From positions 903,474 through 967,473 of the forward strand of contig CAVRYY010000002.1 of the NCBI GenBank assembly GCA_963725655.1: DNA of 64,000 bases, in the 5' to 3' direction. The position numbers and the translations under genes were made by a program. A model generated the notes under the pieces. It was not told the DNA's origin. It saw nothing but the letters and a program-made list of their open reading frames with translations, and did no database searches. Shown one piece after another: positions 10,654 to 19,407 of the stretch; position 1 is the first letter of the stretch, and every line of letters begins with the position of its first letter. The stretch comes from CAVRXT01 sp963725655. GTDB taxonomy: Bacteria; Acidobacteriota; Terriglobia; Acidiferrales; UBA7541.

Positions 10654-10912
10654 TTCGTCTCCCCTCGTTCCCAGGCATGTAACGCTAAGGCGGAAAAACA
10701 CCATCCACCGCGTCCATATTCCTGCTCGTTCATCCGCTAGCTCTCATCCCAGCGTCCCGGCTTTCTTTCCCCGGGCGTTGCCCACCATTTCCATGCTGCC
10801 GATGCTACAATTCCTGCTGTCTCACAGTATGTCGGCCGGTACGGTTGCGGCCAAGTAAAAAGCACGCGCGCTAATCACCAATCGATTTTCGCCCCCGCGG
10901 GTGGGAGATACA

Positions 10913-11821
10913 GTGGCTGCCAGGAAGTTTACCGTTGTCGGCTTGGGAGAAATTCTCTGGGACATCTTTCCGGAGGGCAAGCAGCTCGGCGGCGCTCCCG
11001 CCAATTTTACTCACATCACTAATCTCCTCGGGGATCACGGCATCGTCGCCAGCCGCATCGGCAACGATACCCCCGGCAAGCGCGCCGTCGACAAGCTCAC
11101 CCGCATCGGTCTCGATATCACCTGCCTCCAGTTCGATTTCACTCTCCCCACCGGCACCGTCCAGGTCACCGTAAACAAACAAGGCGAACCCAATTACAAA
11201 ATTGCCCAGCCCGTTGCCTGGGATCATTTCGAGTGGACCCGAGAATGGAGAGCCTTGGCCCACCGCGCCGATGCGGTCTGCTTTGGCTCGCTCGCCCAGC
11301 GCGCCCCGCAATCCCGCGCCACCATTCTGGAATTTCTGCACGCCATGAAAGATGGCGCCGCACGCGTCTTCGACGTCAATCTCCGCCAGGCCTTTTACAC
11401 TCCGGAAATTATTGCCGAATCGCTGAAGATCGCTGACGTAGTCAAGCTCAACCAGGAAGAGCTCCGCGTAGTCGCCGAAATGGCAGGAATCCCGCACACC
11501 GACGATCGCACTTCCGCCCAGCGCTTGCTCGGCGATTTTCAACTCAAACTGGTGTGCGTCACTCGCGGCGCCAGCGGCAGCATTTTATGTTCGGAAAAGG
11601 AGTGTGACGTTCATCCCGGCTTTCACGTCAAGGTCGCCGACATGGTCGGCGCGGGCGACGCCTTCACCGCCGGCCTGGTCCGCCACTATCTCCGCAAGTC
11701 CCCGCTGGCCAAAATGAACGACGCAGCCAATCGTCTGGGAGCCTGGGTAGCCAGCCAGAAAGGCGCCATGCCCACCCCAGGCAAGCGCCAGCTAAAGAAA
11801 GTCCACGCCGCCGTCGCTTAG
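10913..11821 (+). CDS. PfkB-family carbohydrate kinase (fructokinase-like)
   Basis: The 302-residue product begins at GTG 10913, five bases after GGGAG; another GTG at 10901 is possible but poorly placed. PfkB signatures are LGGAPANFTHI near the N-terminus and MVGAGDAFTAGLV near the C-terminus with catalytic Asp249. NLRQAFY and KLNQEEL fit sugar kinases acting on fructose or related sugars. It would phosphorylate the sugar with ATP, feeding products of the divergent GH13 enzyme into glycolysis. Substrate is inferred from similarity only. Confidence 0.9.
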   Translation: MAARKFTVVGLGEILWDIFPEGKQLGGAPANFTHITNLLGDHGIVASRIGNDTPGKRAVDKLTRIGLDITCLQFDFTLPTGTVQVTVNKQGEPNYKIAQPVAWDHFEWTREWRALAHRADAVCFGSLAQRAPQSRATILEFLHAMKDGAARVFDVNLRQAFYTPEIIAESLKIADVVKLNQEELRVVAEMAGIPHTDDRTSAQRLLGDFQLKLVCVTRGASGSILCSEKECDVHPGFHVKVADMVGAGDAFTAGLVRHYLRKSPLAKMNDAANRLGAWVASQKGAMPTPGKRQLKKVHAAVA

Positions 11822-11849
11822 CCCCATGGCATCACCCACTCCTGGTTGT

Positions 11850-12070
11850 GCGTGTGTCGAAGGTGGGTGGCGCACCCTTCGGTTTCAAGGGTGCGGGTTT
11901 TGTCCCTCTACAACTTCCCGATCACACCCGCCAGCACTGTCCAATGAAAACGCAGGCACTCCATAATTCTGTGACGAGGCCTATTTGATTTAGCCTTTGT
12001 GTCGCAGGTGGATGGCGCACCCTTCAGTTTCAAGGGTGCCGGTTTTGTCCCTCACCAAACTCACATCCCC
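11850..12070. repeat. Two REP-like units after the sugar kinase
   Basis: Two copies of the GGTGG-TGGCGCACCCTT...AAGGGTGC unit lie here, with cores at about 11861-11900 and 12006-12045. Between them is the GTGACGAGGCCTATTTGATT connector that also joins units in the 27.5-28.2 kb array, and the spacing of about 145 bases matches that array. So this is a two-unit outpost of the same repeat. The rest of the 513-base gap up to 12334 shows no gene. Confidence 0.85.
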
Positions 12071-12334
12071 CAGCAGAGTCTAGCCCTTCACGCATCTGGG
12101 GCGCGTCCCACTCTGAAACACCCCGCTTATGTACCCATCAGAATTACTTTAAAAAAAAACGAGCAGCACCGTACCGGCTCTGCTAAATTGGCGTTGAACA
12201 TAGCTAGCAACGAGGGCCACGTTCACGAACTCCTCTCTGTAAGCTTTACTGCTTTCTAGTTTCCCCCTTCCTAACATCTAGTGAGTGCGGGCGTTTGCCT
12301 TTCCGGCAAATTTCCTCGCGCGGGAGCTCTGCCA

Positions 12335-13516
12335 ATGCGTTCAACATGTCGCTCAAAGGGTGAAAAGTCGTGTGTCTGGATTCTATTTGCCGCGTGCATG
12401 GTGATAGCCGCAGTGCTGGCTGCGCCGGTGGCGCAGGCCGGTGCCACCACCATAACGCTGGTGCTGTCGGCCGGCGGGGTCGCTACTTCCTCGGTGTCAT
12501 CGGGGACCGTCGTCACATTGACGGCCACGGTGACCAACCCCGCGGCGGTTACCGCTGGCACGGTGAACTTCTGCAACGCCACTGCCACGGAGTGCTTGAA
12601 CCAGACCTTGATCGGGACGGCGCAATTGACGGCGGCCGGCACAGCGGTGATCCGACTGCTTCCCGGGATCGGCAGCCGTAGCTACAAGGCTGTATTCGTC
12701 GCCACTACCACCAACGCGACCAGCACCTCCACGGCGCAACCATTGACCGTAACCGGTCTTTATCCGACGTCCACCACGATCTCGTCCTCGGGTTCGCCAG
12801 GGAACTACACCCTCACCGGAACGGTGGTGGGCACCGGCAGCTACAGCCTGTCGCCGACCGGGAGCGTCTCCTTCCTGGATACAACCAACAGCAACTACCT
12901 GGTGGGATCGGCGTTGCTGGGCTCGTCAACCATCACACCGAGCTTCCCGAATGTCACCTACTCCGCGGGTGGCACCCCCACGGGCCTGGCGGTGGGAGAC
13001 TTCAATAACGACGGTATTCCCGACGTGGCAGTGCCCAATTGTAGCGGCAACAGCATGAGCATTCTGCTGGGCACCAGTACCGGAATCTTGGGGGCCCCAC
13101 TCACTCCCGCGAACGCGACGGGCAACTGTCCTCTCTTCACGCGGTGGGAGACGGCGTGGAATACAGAACCTCCAGGCTACCAGCCGCGCGATGCAGACCC
13201 GATTCGGGTGCCCGTCCCAATATGGGCGGCCCAGCCCTCCGCCACTCATCCCAAACGGCAAGGGCCGTTTCCGTTCCTACCGCTCAGTTTCGGGCTCGCT
13301 GCCGGTGGGGCATTCTGCGGGTTCCGGCGATTCAAGGGCCACCGTTTGACCTTTTCGATGCTGGCTCTCGCAGCAATCACCATGGTGCTTGGCGGATGCG
13401 GTGCCGGCGTTGCAAGTAGCTCCTCCACCACCGCGCCTGGAAGCTACGCGATTACCGTAACCGCCACCAGCGGCACCCAACATGATTCCGCGTCGTTCAC
13501 TCTGGTGGTGCAGTGA
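12335..13516 (+). CDS. Ig-like/FG-GAP surface protein, internally deleted
   Basis: The start ATG at 12335 follows CGGGAG by eight bases and opens with a signal peptide (VWILFAACMVIAAVLAAP). Residues about 35-200 look like bacterial Ig-like repeats (VVTLTATVTNPAAVTAGTV) and then one FG-GAP/VCBS-type motif, VGDFNNDGIPDVAV. After NCPLFTR the sequence turns into Pro/Arg/Trp-rich nonsense for about 40 residues. It then resumes with a C-terminal module typical of large acidobacterial surface proteins: a hydrophobic helix ending in GGCGAG and a final TVTATSGTQHDSASFTLVV strand. The best reading is a large protein that lost its central repeats through a deletion leaving an out-of-frame junction. It may be non-functional. 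Confidence 0.65.
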   Translation: MRSTCRSKGEKSCVWILFAACMVIAAVLAAPVAQAGATTITLVLSAGGVATSSVSSGTVVTLTATVTNPAAVTAGTVNFCNATATECLNQTLIGTAQLTAAGTAVIRLLPGIGSRSYKAVFVATTTNATSTSTAQPLTVTGLYPTSTTISSSGSPGNYTLTGTVVGTGSYSLSPTGSVSFLDTTNSNYLVGSALLGSSTITPSFPNVTYSAGGTPTGLAVGDFNNDGIPDVAVPNCSGNSMSILLGTSTGILGAPLTPANATGNCPLFTRWETAWNTEPPGYQPRDADPIRVPVPIWAAQPSATHPKRQGPFPFLPLSFGLAAGGAFCGFRRFKGHRLTFSMLALAAITMVLGGCGAGVASSSSTTAPGSYAITVTATSGTQHDSASFTLVVQ

Positions 13517-13745
13517 TGAGGATCGCGAAGTTTCAATTCCAGCCAGCACGAATCGCCATGGGCAAACGGATAAACGTCAGCCCACACCCATGGGCGTGCA
13601 GAGAATCTCTCGTAGCTCGGCCCGGCAGTAGCAGCTCAGTAGGAGACGGAACCGCAAGTTGGAGGCGATTACAACGATGTTCGAATCACTGCGCCACTCG
13701 GCGCTTACGCATTCCAAAAAAGCTAGCCAGTCGCTCGCGGTCCGG

Positions 13746-14048
13746 TTAATCCCGGCCAGCCGCTGCCGCGCGTGCCCGCGCTTTCACCGGTTCCTGCGGA
13801 GTTGATTCGCCCAGGTTCGCCGTACCCGCTGTCGGCGTCTCGGAAACATCTCTGTTTTCCGGCGACCAGTATGGATCCCCGCTGTTCCCCTGGGGTCGCG
13901 ACAGCGCGAAAAATCTCCGATCGCATTCGTGGCACCGGTAGGGGCGCATCCTCACCAGCCTCAGCAGCGTCTCCTCCACAAATCCTCGCCGCGGAGACCG
14001 GCGAACTCGGTGTCCCTTGCACCTGGGACAAATTGTTTTTTCCATCAC
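13746..14048 (-). CDS. Small zinc-ribbon protein
   Basis: This is a 100-residue protein with two CxxC pairs, CPRCKGHRVRRS and CHECDRRFF, separated by a basic helix RRGFVEETLLRLVRMRPYR. The arrangement is a single zinc ribbon, similar to small hypothetical proteins of Acidobacteriota that seem to be nucleic-acid binding. The C-terminal half is low-complexity. Start is the ATG after AAGAAGAGTG; a second Met follows directly. It stands alone between two repeat-poor gaps. Function is unknown. Confidence 0.6.
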   Translation of the reverse strand: MMEKTICPRCKGHRVRRSPRRGFVEETLLRLVRMRPYRCHECDRRFFALSRPQGNSGDPYWSPENRDVSETPTAGTANLGESTPQEPVKARARAAAAGRD

Positions 14049-14520
14049 TCTTCTTTCGTGGCCACAAAAATTCCGTTCGCTGCCTGAACCGCGAACGGAG
14101 ACATTCTCTCGCTAGCAGTGACGCCAATTGTATCCGCTAGGTTGCACGCTGCGCGCTCTAAATATCGGATCGGCCAGATCATAGGATCGAAGTGACAAAA
14201 AAAGGAAGCAAATCCGACCATTGGGAAGAAAAAGAAGGGGGAGGGTCTCGATTCGTTTATGAGGTCGTCGTCGGAAAATTATAAAGCCGCTTACTAAGGT
14301 CGACGACGACGGCCAGGGTGTCTTGCCCAAGGTACTTTCGAATCGAGACCCCGGAGCCGATAAGTGCAACGAGTGGGAGGTTAAACGAAGCCGGCCTCTC
14401 AGGCCATCCAGTCAACCTTGTACATCCGCCAAGGGTTTTCTGGTACGTCGCAACTGACTCATTCCGCACGCTTTACACTGCTTCTTGCCGGGCTGGGCCC
14501 TCCCGCCGGCGCTAATTTCC
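14049..14520. other. Gene-free stretch
   Basis: This 472-base stretch shows no convincing coding region, repeat or RNA. It is locally richer in A and G runs (AAAAAAAGGAAG near 14196, AAAAAGAAGGGGGAGGG near 14228) than the flanking genes. It lies between the diverging 5' end of the zinc-ribbon gene and the 3' end of the small secreted protein. Confidence 0.5.
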
Positions 14521-14916
14521 CTATGGCGCTCCATTTACTGAAGGGCTCTGGATCTCCTGAATATGGATCGTTTTGGTGTCCGGGTCGAAGCTCCCCACCA
14601 CCTTCACTTTCCTCCCGGCAAATGCCGACGCCTTCTCTTGATCGTCCAGCTGAAACATGGTGTTCGCTTGAGGGTCGAATAGCACGTATTGCGCGCCCAT
14701 CTTCACGCAGTAATTCGTGCACGACCTGGGCCCCTTCGTCCCTTCCTTCTTCATCATCGCCGCATGCGAGCCGGTTTTCCCGCATTGGCTATCCATAATC
14801 ATCCCAAAATAGGCCAATGGCGTTGGGTCCTTCGCCGGTTCCTGCCCCGTCAAACCGCCAGCCGCCACCGCCGCAATCAACACCAGAAAAAGACCCTTGC
14901 CGATTGTTGGCCTCAC
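14521..14916 (-). CDS. Small secreted protein with conserved Cys (DUF5818-like)
   Basis: The GTG at 14916 is selected because AGGAGG lies four to five bases upstream and it exposes a signal peptide (GKGLFLVLIAAVAAGGLTG). The mature part of about 105 residues contains GMIMDSQCGKTGSH, CTNYCVKMGAQYVLFD, a VKVVGSFDPDTKTIHI strand pair and is predicted to be a small beta domain. This pattern of two conserved Cys clusters and a terminal VKV-G-x-D-TIHI segment is shared by many small secreted proteins of Acidobacteriota. Function is unknown. The open frame extends another 79 residues upstream, but without a start site or similarity. Confidence 0.75.
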   Translation of the reverse strand: MRPTIGKGLFLVLIAAVAAGGLTGQEPAKDPTPLAYFGMIMDSQCGKTGSHAAMMKKEGTKGPRSCTNYCVKMGAQYVLFDPQANTMFQLDDQEKASAFAGRKVKVVGSFDPDTKTIHIQEIQSPSVNGAP

Positions 14917-15249
14917 GTTTCCTCCTGTGGATTCACAGGCCATCCACAATCCATCCCGCGCCGCTAACCCTACTTTATATCCCCGCCCAGCCCATTCGCC
15001 AATACCCACAACCATGTACCGCACCTTCCAACCGCCAGCCAGACTCCACGAATTCGGCCCGTTAGTCGCCAAGTTGCCCAACTGACCATGCCGTATAAGG
15101 AACGTCAACCTACAGCAAACACCCGATGTTCGATCGCCTCCCGGGATGTTCAACTACTAGCGTGCTATCAGATGTTCCAACCCAAAGGAGGGGAACCAGA
15201 AAGGCGCCACCAACCCACGTCTATTAGGACCCGGCCCGGGGGTAACCCC
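14917..15249. other. Divergent promoter region
   Basis: This 333-base region separates the secreted-protein gene on the minus strand from the receiver gene on the plus strand, so both promoters should lie here. No clear -35/-10 pair or operator was found. AAAGGAGGGG at about 15184 is too far from the receiver start to serve as its ribosome-binding site. Confidence 0.4.
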
Positions 15250-15636
15250 ATGCAAATGTCAGACGAAATAAAAAAGCGTTTCATCGTAGCGGACGACCAG
15301 CCCTTCATGCGCAAAGCAGTTCGCAGAATCCTCGAGGCTCACCGAGGTTGGGAAGTTTGTGCCGAAGCTTCCGACGGCCAGGAAGCCGTGGAAAAAGCGA
15401 AGCACCTCGCCCCCGACTTCGTCGTAATGGATTTGGTCATGCCTCGGCTTGGCGGCATCGATGCCGCCCGGCAGATCTCTGAAGAATTTCCCGAAGTGCA
15501 AGTCTTGATTCTCACTCTCCACAGCCTGCCCGACTTGGTCGAGGCCGCGCGCGATGCGGGCGCCAAGGCTTTCATCCTGAAATCAGACTCTCCTTGGCGC
15601 CTGGTTTCGACGATCGAGGGACTAGTCGCGGCATAG
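15250..15636 (+). CDS. Single-domain response regulator (receiver only)
   Basis: The 128-residue protein is a receiver domain without an output domain. It has the acidic pair Asp15-Asp16, phospho-acceptor Asp61 in VVMDLVMPRLGG and Lys111 in FILKSD. The helix and strand pattern resembles receivers of NarL-type regulators. No effector domain follows, so it probably acts through protein contacts like CheY or Spo0F. No histidine kinase is adjacent; the nearest is at 41-43 kb. ATG at 15250 or 15256 could be the start; neither has a strong ribosome-binding site. Confidence 0.85.
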   Translation: MQMSDEIKKRFIVADDQPFMRKAVRRILEAHRGWEVCAEASDGQEAVEKAKHLAPDFVVMDLVMPRLGGIDAARQISEEFPEVQVLILTLHSLPDLVEAARDAGAKAFILKSDSPWRLVSTIEGLVAA

Positions 15637-15693
15637 CCGTTCCCCGCGGGCGAGCGAAAGCGCTCGCGTTTTCGCCGCCCGCTGTTCTAAACC

Positions 15694-15724
15694 AAAGGGC
15701 GCGCGCCGGTTCGCGCCTTTTTCT
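15694..15724 (+). terminator. Rho-independent terminator after the receiver gene
   Basis: GGCGCG (15698-15703) pairs with CGCGCC (15712-15717), and the stem is followed by TTTTTCTT. It lies about 60 bases after the stop of the response-regulator gene. Confidence 0.7.
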
Positions 15725-15883
15725 TCCGAAATATTCCAATTCGACTTCTCCGCCGCTCCGGAGAATTCCCTTCGACCCCTACAGCGTCCTCCGTATGGCA
15801 CCCCGCTCGCAAACCGCTTACATTGTTTCTCGCACTTAATTAATGACAACGGCTCGCCATTAGGGCAGCCTCAGGAGGGACGG

Positions 15884-16081
15884 ATGGCAACTCCGCAACG
15901 AACGCCCACCAACATCGAGCGGGAAACACCTACGAGCGGAACCGACGATCGCGAGTCGCCGAATCGGACTCCAGACCCGCGCTCCAGCGATAAAGACGCT
16001 CAAGTTTTTCCTCCGCGCGAGGGCACTCCGGCCCCCGACGTACCCGGCGGCGTCGAAGACATTCCTAAACAGGAGCTATAA
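15884..16081 (+). CDS. Small disordered hydrophilic protein
   Basis: This 65-residue product is rich in Pro, Thr, Asp and Arg, with no hydrophobic core, and is probably disordered. It is accepted as a gene because AGGAGG sits seven bases before the ATG and because its stop lies only two bases before the start of the outer-membrane barrel gene. That spacing implies a shared transcript and translational coupling. No similarity is recognised. Confidence 0.6.
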   Translation: MATPQRTPTNIERETPTSGTDDRESPNRTPDPRSSDKDAQVFPPREGTPAPDVPGGVEDIPKQEL

Positions 16082-16083
16082 AG

Positions 16084-16662
16084 ATGACCCGTTTTCCCGT
16101 AGCGCTATTGCTGCTGGCTTTCCTCGGTGTGGTTCCAGCAGCGCGGGCCCAGGGCGCTGGCGAAGTCGGAGTTTTCGCCCACTACTTTGATTTCCGCCAA
16201 GCCGATACTCAGCTTGTCGGCGTTGGCGGCAGGCTTTCGTTCAATACCTCGCCGGCTGTCCAGATCGAAGGTGAAGTGGGCTACGATTTCACCCGCGCCT
16301 TCACGGACCGATACTCCGACGGAACCACCTCCTACACTTTCGTGCGCACCGACGCCCGCATGCTCGACGGTTTGATCGGCCCGAAATTTCAAACCACCGG
16401 CCGGATCCGTTTGTTTGTCACCGTCAAGGGCGGCTTCACCCACTTCGATTTCAGCAATAGCCCGGCCAGCATTCCCGGATTCAAGAGCGAAATAGAAAAC
16501 CTCCGCTCCAGCAACATCAATCCGGCGATTTATCCGGGCGCGGGCATCGAGGGCTATTTCGGAGCTCTGGGTCTTCGCGTCGATATTGGCGACGAAATTT
16601 ATTTTGCCAGCGGCAGTCATCACAATCTGCGGATCACTGCCGGCCCGGTTATTCGGTTCTGA
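16084..16662 (+). CDS. Outer-membrane beta-barrel protein
   Basis: This 192-residue protein has a signal peptide cut near ARAQ (residues 22-24) followed by alternating amphipathic strands such as VQIEGEVGYDF, RIRLFVTVKGGFTHFDF and LGLRVDIGDEIYF. The C-terminal strand LRITAGPVIRF ends in Phe, the usual signal for BAM-dependent insertion. It looks like a small OmpA/OmpW-sized eight-stranded barrel. It starts an envelope-related gene run that continues to 18.1 kb. Confidence 0.85.
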   Translation: MTRFPVALLLLAFLGVVPAARAQGAGEVGVFAHYFDFRQADTQLVGVGGRLSFNTSPAVQIEGEVGYDFTRAFTDRYSDGTTSYTFVRTDARMLDGLIGPKFQTTGRIRLFVTVKGGFTHFDFSNSPASIPGFKSEIENLRSSNINPAIYPGAGIEGYFGALGLRVDIGDEIYFASGSHHNLRITAGPVIRF

Positions 16663-16718
16663 GCGCGTTTGTAAACTTGCCACAGAAGATAAAACAACGA
16701 AGGAACAAGAAGAAAAAC

Positions 16719-17147
16719 ATGACGACGAGACGCTTCCCGCAATCGGAAAGATCCATCTGGCGCCGCTCGCTCGCTTCGGTATCCATACTCTTCGGCGGCC
16801 TTACGTTCCTGTACATTCAACCGCAGCCTGCGGCCAGCCCTCGCCAGGCAGCGGCCGATAACACCAAACTAAACGAATCGGCCGGCGTCACCGCCGACCA
16901 GCAGAAGAACGACACCAGCGACCTCGACATCACCCGGCGCATTCGAAAAGCCATCATCCAGGACAAGTCCCTTTCGGTCGATGCCCATAACGTGAAAGTG
17001 ATCGCACGCGACGGCATCGTCACTCTGAAAGGCGCAGTCCATTCGCCGGGCGAGAAGAACGCCGTCGAAGCGAAAGCGGTCGCAATTGCGGGGCAGGGAA
17101 AAGTGTCCGACGAAATCCGGGTCATTTCCAAGAAACCGGATTCATAG
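16719..17147 (+). CDS. BON-domain protein
   Basis: From the ATG at 16719 the protein has 142 residues. An N-terminal hydrophobic stretch (ASVSILFGGLTFLYI) acts as signal or anchor, and one BON domain covers about residues 65-140: DITRRIRKAIIQDKSLS, VKVIARDGIVTLKGAVHS and the EIRVISK ending. BON domains bind lipid surfaces and are common in osmotic-stress periplasmic proteins such as OsmY. It lies between a beta-barrel gene and a stress-type protein, supporting an envelope-stress role. Confidence 0.88.
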   Translation: MTTRRFPQSERSIWRRSLASVSILFGGLTFLYIQPQPAASPRQAAADNTKLNESAGVTADQQKNDTSDLDITRRIRKAIIQDKSLSVDAHNVKVIARDGIVTLKGAVHSPGEKNAVEAKAVAIAGQGKVSDEIRVISKKPDS

Positions 17148-17173
17148 CGGCGCCGCATCAACGAGGTGATCCA

Positions 17174-17746
17174 ATGGCGAGCGTACAAACGATCGTCCTG
17201 GGAATTTATCCACAGAGGCCCGGCGTTGAATCCGCGCTCGATGCTCTGCGCGATGCTGGCTTTCGCAATGCGGACGTATCCATCCTGCTTCCCCAGGATA
17301 TCGCCGTCGCGAACCACGTGCCGCAAGCCACCAAAGCTCCGGAAGGGCTCGCCGCAGGCGCGAGTTCCGGCGCGCTGATCGGCGGCGCGTTCGGTTGGCT
17401 CACCGGCGTCGGCGCGCTGGCGATCCCCGGCCTCGGCCCATTCATCGCCGCAGGACCGATCCTCGCCACGCTCGCAGGCATCGGCGTCGGCGGCACCCTC
17501 GGCGGTTTCTCCGGCGGCCTGATCGGTCTCGGAATTCCCGAGCACGAGGCCAAACACGTCGCCGGACGCATCGAGGCCGGCGAGATTCTGCTCTCGGTTC
17601 ATTGCGATTCGCCCGAATGCAATCGCAGAGCCCAGGAAATCATGCAGCACACCGGAGCGGAGAACATCGCATCAACGTTCGAGTCGGCAACCGCCGGCTC
17701 CGACGCCAAGCCGGGCCCACCTATCGTCAAAGAACTGGCCCGCTAA
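17174..17746 (+). CDS. General-stress-17M/YflT-like protein with glycine-zipper region
   Basis: The 190-residue protein opens with an alpha/beta segment (VQTIVLGIYPQRPGVESALD, GFRNADVSILLP) typical of the general stress protein 17M-like fold. A Gly/Ala-rich hydrophobic middle (about 62-120: ALIGGAFGWLTGVGALAIPG, GIGVGGTLGGFSGGLIGLG) resembles glycine-zipper membrane hairpins. The third part, EHEAKHVAGRIEAGEILLSVHC, is also seen in such proteins. It follows the BON gene by 26 bases with a GAGGTGATCC ribosome-binding site. It is probably part of a stress regulon. Confidence 0.75.
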   Translation: MASVQTIVLGIYPQRPGVESALDALRDAGFRNADVSILLPQDIAVANHVPQATKAPEGLAAGASSGALIGGAFGWLTGVGALAIPGLGPFIAAGPILATLAGIGVGGTLGGFSGGLIGLGIPEHEAKHVAGRIEAGEILLSVHCDSPECNRRAQEIMQHTGAENIASTFESATAGSDAKPGPPIVKELAR

Positions 17747-17801
17747 AATTCACCGGCAAGATTGCTCGCTGTAGCTTTTAAATCAAGCCATGGAGGACTA
17801 G

Positions 17802-18116
17802 ATGTTTTCATCGAAACTGCAATTCAAAAAGGTGCCGTCGGCGCTCTTGGCCACCACGGCGATCGCGGGGCTTCTGCTGCTCCCCGTGGCGCCCCGTAGC
17901 TACGCCGACGAGCATTCCAAGTGCCAGCACTCCATCGAAAAGGCCGAATCCAATCTGGACAGAGCCATTCACAAGCACGGCGAACACAGCCCCGAAGCCG
18001 ATTCTCGGCGCCGCGAACTCAACGACGAACGCCAACACTGCTGGGACACCTATCACGGCTGGTGGGATGGCCACGCGCATATGTGGCACACCGATCGTGA
18101 CTGGGATCATCCTTAG
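17802..18116 (+). CDS. Small secreted His/Trp-rich protein
   Basis: This 104-residue product has a signal peptide (SALLATTAIAGLLLLPVAP) and a mature helical part beginning SYADEHSKCQHSIEKAE. Two cysteines, many charged residues, and a His/Trp-rich tail (TYHGWWDGHAHMWHTDRD) are striking. GGAGG lies about seven bases before the ATG. The tail could coordinate metal, but this is a guess. It closes the 16-18 kb envelope cluster. Confidence 0.7.
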   Translation: MFSSKLQFKKVPSALLATTAIAGLLLLPVAPRSYADEHSKCQHSIEKAESNLDRAIHKHGEHSPEADSRRRELNDERQHCWDTYHGWWDGHAHMWHTDRDWDHP

Positions 18117-18261
18117 ATTTTCCTGAATGGCTGGGCGCTGGGGCGCGAACCGATTCTCGCCCCAGCGTCAGCCGTCACTTCACTTCGCTTTTCTGGTAAT
18201 CGCGATCCGGATTGACGCTGCATCGTCCCCAATTATGGCTATCCTCAATCGTGCCCCACGT

Positions 18262-19074
18262 ATGCCCATCGTGAAGATCCTTCGACGCGCGTTTCTCGGC
18301 TCCCTATTCATAGCAGCTCTCTGCGCGACCACTCCAACCCGCGCTCAGGAAGCTCGCCCCTCCGGACCCGCTGCTCCCAGCCAGGCTGCCAATCCTTCGC
18401 AAATCGTCATCGGCTTCGTCGGCGGCTACGTGAGCAACACCAACATGGCTCACGCCGAAGTGCAACTCGCGGCGTCGCTGCGCAAGTCCTATTCTCCTGA
18501 CGTCTACGTCGCCGCCTTCGAAAACCACAAAGGCGCCGCAGCCTACAAAGAAATCATCCGCCTGTTGGACACCGACCACGACGGCACGCTTTCGCCCCAG
18601 GAAAAGAAGAACGCCCACATCATCATGTACGGCCATAGCTGGGGCTCCTCGGAGGAACTGCAAATCGCGCGCATGCTCCAGAAAATCGATGTCCCCGTTT
18701 TGCTGACGATCCAGGTCGATAGCGTCGCCAAGCCCCACCAGGACGACGGCGTGGTTCCCGCCAACGTCCTCGAGGCCGTAAATTTCTACCAATCCCATGG
18801 CCGCCTACACGGCCGCGCCGAAATCACCGCCGCCGATCCAGCCAGCACCAAAATCCTCGGCAATTTCGCTCTCGACTACAAAACCAATCCCGTAAAGTGC
18901 AAAGGCTATCCGTGGTGGGACAATGTGTTCGCCAGATACCACACCGAAATCGAATGCGACACCGCAGTGTGGGACAAGATCGACGCGATGATTCGCGCCA
19001 AGCTCCCGGCCAGCGACCTGATCAGCCCCGCTCCCACTCCCGCCATCGTCCCCGCCGCCGCGCCGCAGCGGTAG
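18262..19074 (+). CDS. Secreted alpha/beta-hydrolase-like protein with EF-hand-like loop
   Basis: The ATG at 18262 gives the best signal peptide (MPIVKILRRAFLGSLFIAAL...TRAQ); ATG 18235 would add nine residues and cannot be excluded. The mature part contains a nucleophile-elbow-like GHSWG in IIMYGHSWGSSEELQ and, before it, an EF-hand-like loop DTDHDGTLSPQE. LLTIQVDSV and the VNFYQS segment fit a lipase-like fold of about 270 residues. A catalytic acid and histidine cannot be assigned with confidence. The substrate is unknown. Confidence 0.65.
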   Translation: MPIVKILRRAFLGSLFIAALCATTPTRAQEARPSGPAAPSQAANPSQIVIGFVGGYVSNTNMAHAEVQLAASLRKSYSPDVYVAAFENHKGAAAYKEIIRLLDTDHDGTLSPQEKKNAHIIMYGHSWGSSEELQIARMLQKIDVPVLLTIQVDSVAKPHQDDGVVPANVLEAVNFYQSHGRLHGRAEITAADPASTKILGNFALDYKTNPVKCKGYPWWDNVFARYHTEIECDTAVWDKIDAMIRAKLPASDLISPAPTPAIVPAAAPQR

Positions 19075-19080
19075 CTTCTT

Positions 19081-19360
19081 CCACGCCGCGCAGGTGCGAG
19101 CGCGTTGCAAATCCATCGGTCCTACGGTTCGACGCCCTGATCTTTTCCGGGTGCCCCACGCTTCGTCGGTTTCGCGAAGGGTGGGCGTCCAGACTTCCAC
19201 GCCGCGCAGGTGCAAGCGCGTCGCAAATCCATCGGTTCTACGGTTCGACGCCCCTGATCATTTCCGGGTGCCCCACTCTTCGCCGGTTTCGCGAAGGGTG
19301 GGCGGCAGGCTTCCACGCCGCGCAGGTGCGAGCGCGTTGCAAATCCACTGGAATCGCCGC
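19081..19360. repeat. 116-base tandem repeat containing palindromes
   Basis: Units start at 19081, 19197 and 19313 with CCACGCCGCGCAGGTGC, so the period is exactly 116 bases; the third unit is truncated after about 45 bases. Each full unit contains CTACGGTTCGACGCCC, TTCCGGGTGCCCCAC and a CGCGAAGGGTGGGCG end that pairs with the preceding CTTCG. The hairpin belongs to the family at 0.92 and 8.8-8.98 kb. The array lies directly before the ABC-transporter gene, whose start is only about 50 bases beyond it. Confidence 0.9.
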
Positions 19361-19407
19361 TCCGATCCCGTCACAATAAGCCGTCCAGTAAACGTCAGGG
19401 AGCCGTT

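Noticed and set aside
13627..13692. tRNA-like sequence with AGCTCAGTAGGAG and GTTCGAATC
   Set aside because: Only five acceptor pairs form, the T stem has a mismatch and no proper anticodon arm folds. It is at best a relic and I do not support a tRNA here.
15088..15249. N-terminal extension of the response regulator
   Set aside because: The extra 54 residues have no similarity and the receiver domain starts right after the ATG at 15250.
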